From Allomuricauda sp. (GTDB lineage: Bacteria; Bacteroidota; Bacteroidia; Flavobacteriales; Flavobacteriaceae): a DNA stretch of 64,000 nucleotides. Below are positions 62,774 through 64,000 of this stretch, in pieces. The DNA lies in the NCBI GenBank assembly GCA_017795045.1, contig CP051244.1, positions 2,068,446 through 2,132,445 of the forward strand, written 5' to 3'. Under the pieces are notes generated by a model that saw only the letters and a list, made by a program, of their open reading frames with translations, was not told the origin of the DNA and did not search any database. Each line of letters begins with the position of its first letter. Position 1 is the first letter of the stretch. The position numbers and the translations under genes were made by a program.

Positions 62774-64000
62774 CTACTTATTGCTAAAATCCGTTCCAGC
62801 CATTCCGTTCAGGTCCCAAACAACTTTACCGGCTCTTAGGGTAAGTTGGGTCTCCAGCTTCTTTTTTCCTTTAAGGGTATTTCTACGCACATCCAAAAAC
62901 CCAAAATCTCCCTCCCGTAAACTAAATACGGCAATGTCTGCTTCGGCGCCTACATCCAAATGTCCCAAGTCCGTCCTTCCGATGACCTGGGCAGGTGCCC
63001 AAGTTGCTCGGGCAATAACATCTTCCAATGAGAATCCCATAGCCATAAATTTGGAAAGAACATTGCTGAGGTCCTTCATCCCGGAATTCATACTCTGGGT
63101 ATGTAGGTCGGTACTGATCACATTGGCCTTAAACCCTTGTTGGGAAGCAGGTACGGCCTGACGCCAAGAAAATGCCCCACCTCCATGGCCCACATCAAAA
63201 ACAATACCCCTTTCCTGAGCCTTAAAGACAAAAGGTTTCACCTTGTCATTTTCGTCCACTATGGTTTCACGTTGTGTTGGTCCATACGAATAGGTATGGG
63301 TAAATATATCACCAGGACGGAGATGTTCCATGAACAGGGATTCTATGGAGTTGGGTGGGTCATGCTCACCAAAATCGACCATTACGGGGACGTTGGCCCT
63401 TTTACCGGCTTCAACCGCTAAATCCACTTGATCAAAACCGCCCCAATAGTGGGCCGCTTTTATGCCAACTAAAATTTCGGGATAGAGTTTTGTGATGGAA
63501 TAAGCTGTCATCTCAGGGTTCATGTCGCTTAAGTTTTGTTCATCAAACCTACTTTTCATGCCATGGCCCACAATGTTGAGAAGCGCCAATACCCTTGTTT
63601 TGGCCTTGTCTATGGTCTGTTCTTTAAACAAAGGGAAATTTCGCCAACCTGATGAACCTGCATCCACGACCGTGGTTACCCCGGACCTGAAGGTAAACCC
63701 ATCTGGCATTACACTGGTCTGGGCATTGGCAATATAGTCATCCAACTGGTTGCCCATAAATACATGGACATGCATGTCTATAAGGCCAGGAGTGACATAA
63801 TACCCCGAAATATCTATGGTTTTTTCAGCCTTTTTCCCTGATATGCTCTTGGTTACACTTTTTATTTTTCCATCCTTGATACCTATATCCATAGGGGTAT
63901 TGATGTTATTTTTCGTATCAATAAGGTGACCTCCTTTCAGAAGTAGATCATATTCTTGGGCATGCAGCCCCAAGCTGATGGCAAATAAAAATATGGGAAG
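62774..64000 (-). CDS. Exported cog3964 amidohydrolase/deacetylase, paralogue 3 (5' end cut by window)
   Basis: The gene runs off the right edge. The frame stays open to 64000 and reads LPIFLFAISLGLHAQ just before the mature part, which is a signal peptide, so the true start lies beyond the window; a TTG at 63973 is not the start. Metal motifs are HVHVF, GIKAAHYW, IFTHTYSYG and STDLHTQSM. It is the upstream gene of a two-gene operon with paralogue 2. Confidence 0.8.
   Translation of the reverse strand, partial: LPIFLFAISLGLHAQEYDLLLKGGHLIDTKNNINTPMDIGIKDGKIKSVTKSISGKKAEKTIDISGYYVTPGLIDMHVHVFMGNQLDDYIANAQTSVMPDGFTFRSGVTTVVDAGSSGWRNFPLFKEQTIDKAKTRVLALLNIVGHGMKSRFDEQNLSDMNPEMTAYSITKLYPEILVGIKAAHYWGGFDQVDLAVEAGKRANVPVMVDFGEHDPPNSIESLFMEHLRPGDIFTHTYSYGPTQRETIVDENDKVKPFVFKAQERGIVFDVGHGGGAFSWRQAVPASQQGFKANVISTDLHTQSMNSGMKDLSNVLSKFMAMGFSLEDVIARATWAPAQVIGRTDLGHLDVGAEADIAVFSLREGDFGFLDVRRNTLKGKKKLETQLTLRAGKVVWDLNGMAGTDFSNK

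Noticed and set aside
1-64000. CRISPR arrays, tRNA or rRNA genes, insertion sequences, prophage
   Set aside because: No direct-repeat array, tRNA-like cloverleaf, rRNA motif, transposase, integrase or phage structural protein was seen on reading both strands.

Overview
The window is chromosomal DNA from a marine-type member of the Flavobacteriaceae (Bacteroidota). The signs are a SusC/SusD pair with an ECF sigma/FecR system, TAnnTTTG-type -7 promoter elements, a ribonucleotide reductase whose ATP-cone sits on NrdB, many lipoproteins and two-domain universal stress proteins. A Muricauda/Maribacter-like genus is plausible, but the sequence alone does not fix it. No rRNA, tRNA, CRISPR array, insertion sequence or phage gene was seen.

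Layout. 1-3004: small hypotheticals, a decayed NTF2-like gene, a lipoprotein and a PAS histidine kinase. 3363-11533: a sugar-acid block with KDG kinase, KDPG aldolase, an Nramp-fold transporter lacking the metal ligands, an exported cog3964 deacetylase, an LctP-type permease and a PQQ-type dehydrogenase-cytochrome c lipoprotein. 11710-17046: a membrane 4-helix sensor, a Cys-rich miniprotein, glutamate dehydrogenase, a Rnk/GreA-like protein, SulP and a GDSL esterase. 17088-24709: two LolCDE/MacB-type ABC systems flanking cbpA-cbpM. 24829-35519: a stress block with a TerB-like protein, a PAS kinase, a REC-CRP fusion regulator, six tandem two-domain universal stress proteins, thioredoxin and cardiolipin synthase. 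35798-40209: a Tat-type exported SelA/DgaE-like PLP enzyme, a second PQQ dehydrogenase-cytochrome c and a ThuA protein. 40276-43438: nrdB-nrdA. 43915-49077: TetR, a degenerate ABC exporter, HlyD and TolC. 49182-50645: a K+/H+ antiporter. 50764-61491: an organophosphate locus with an EEP phosphatase, ECF sigma, FecR, SusC, SusD and two alkaline phosphatases, one fused to a GDPD-like domain. 61543-64000: two more exported cog3964 deacetylases, the last cut by the window edge.

Two systems stand out. First, FNR-like palindromes (TGAY-N4-ATCA) lie upstream of the universal stress genes, the TerB-like gene and cbpA. In five cases a -7-like box sits exactly 33 bp from the palindrome centre, placing the palindrome near -41. 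The neighbouring REC-CRP regulator keeps the Glu and Arg of an FNR/CRP recognition helix and is the obvious candidate to bind them. Second, the scattered sugar-acid genes can be ordered into a mostly periplasmic route: oxidation of a sugar or N-acetyl amino sugar to the aldonate, deacetylation, PLP-dependent ammonia elimination to 2-keto-3-deoxygluconate, uptake, phosphorylation and aldol cleavage. That route is an inference; each enzyme is only placed at family level.
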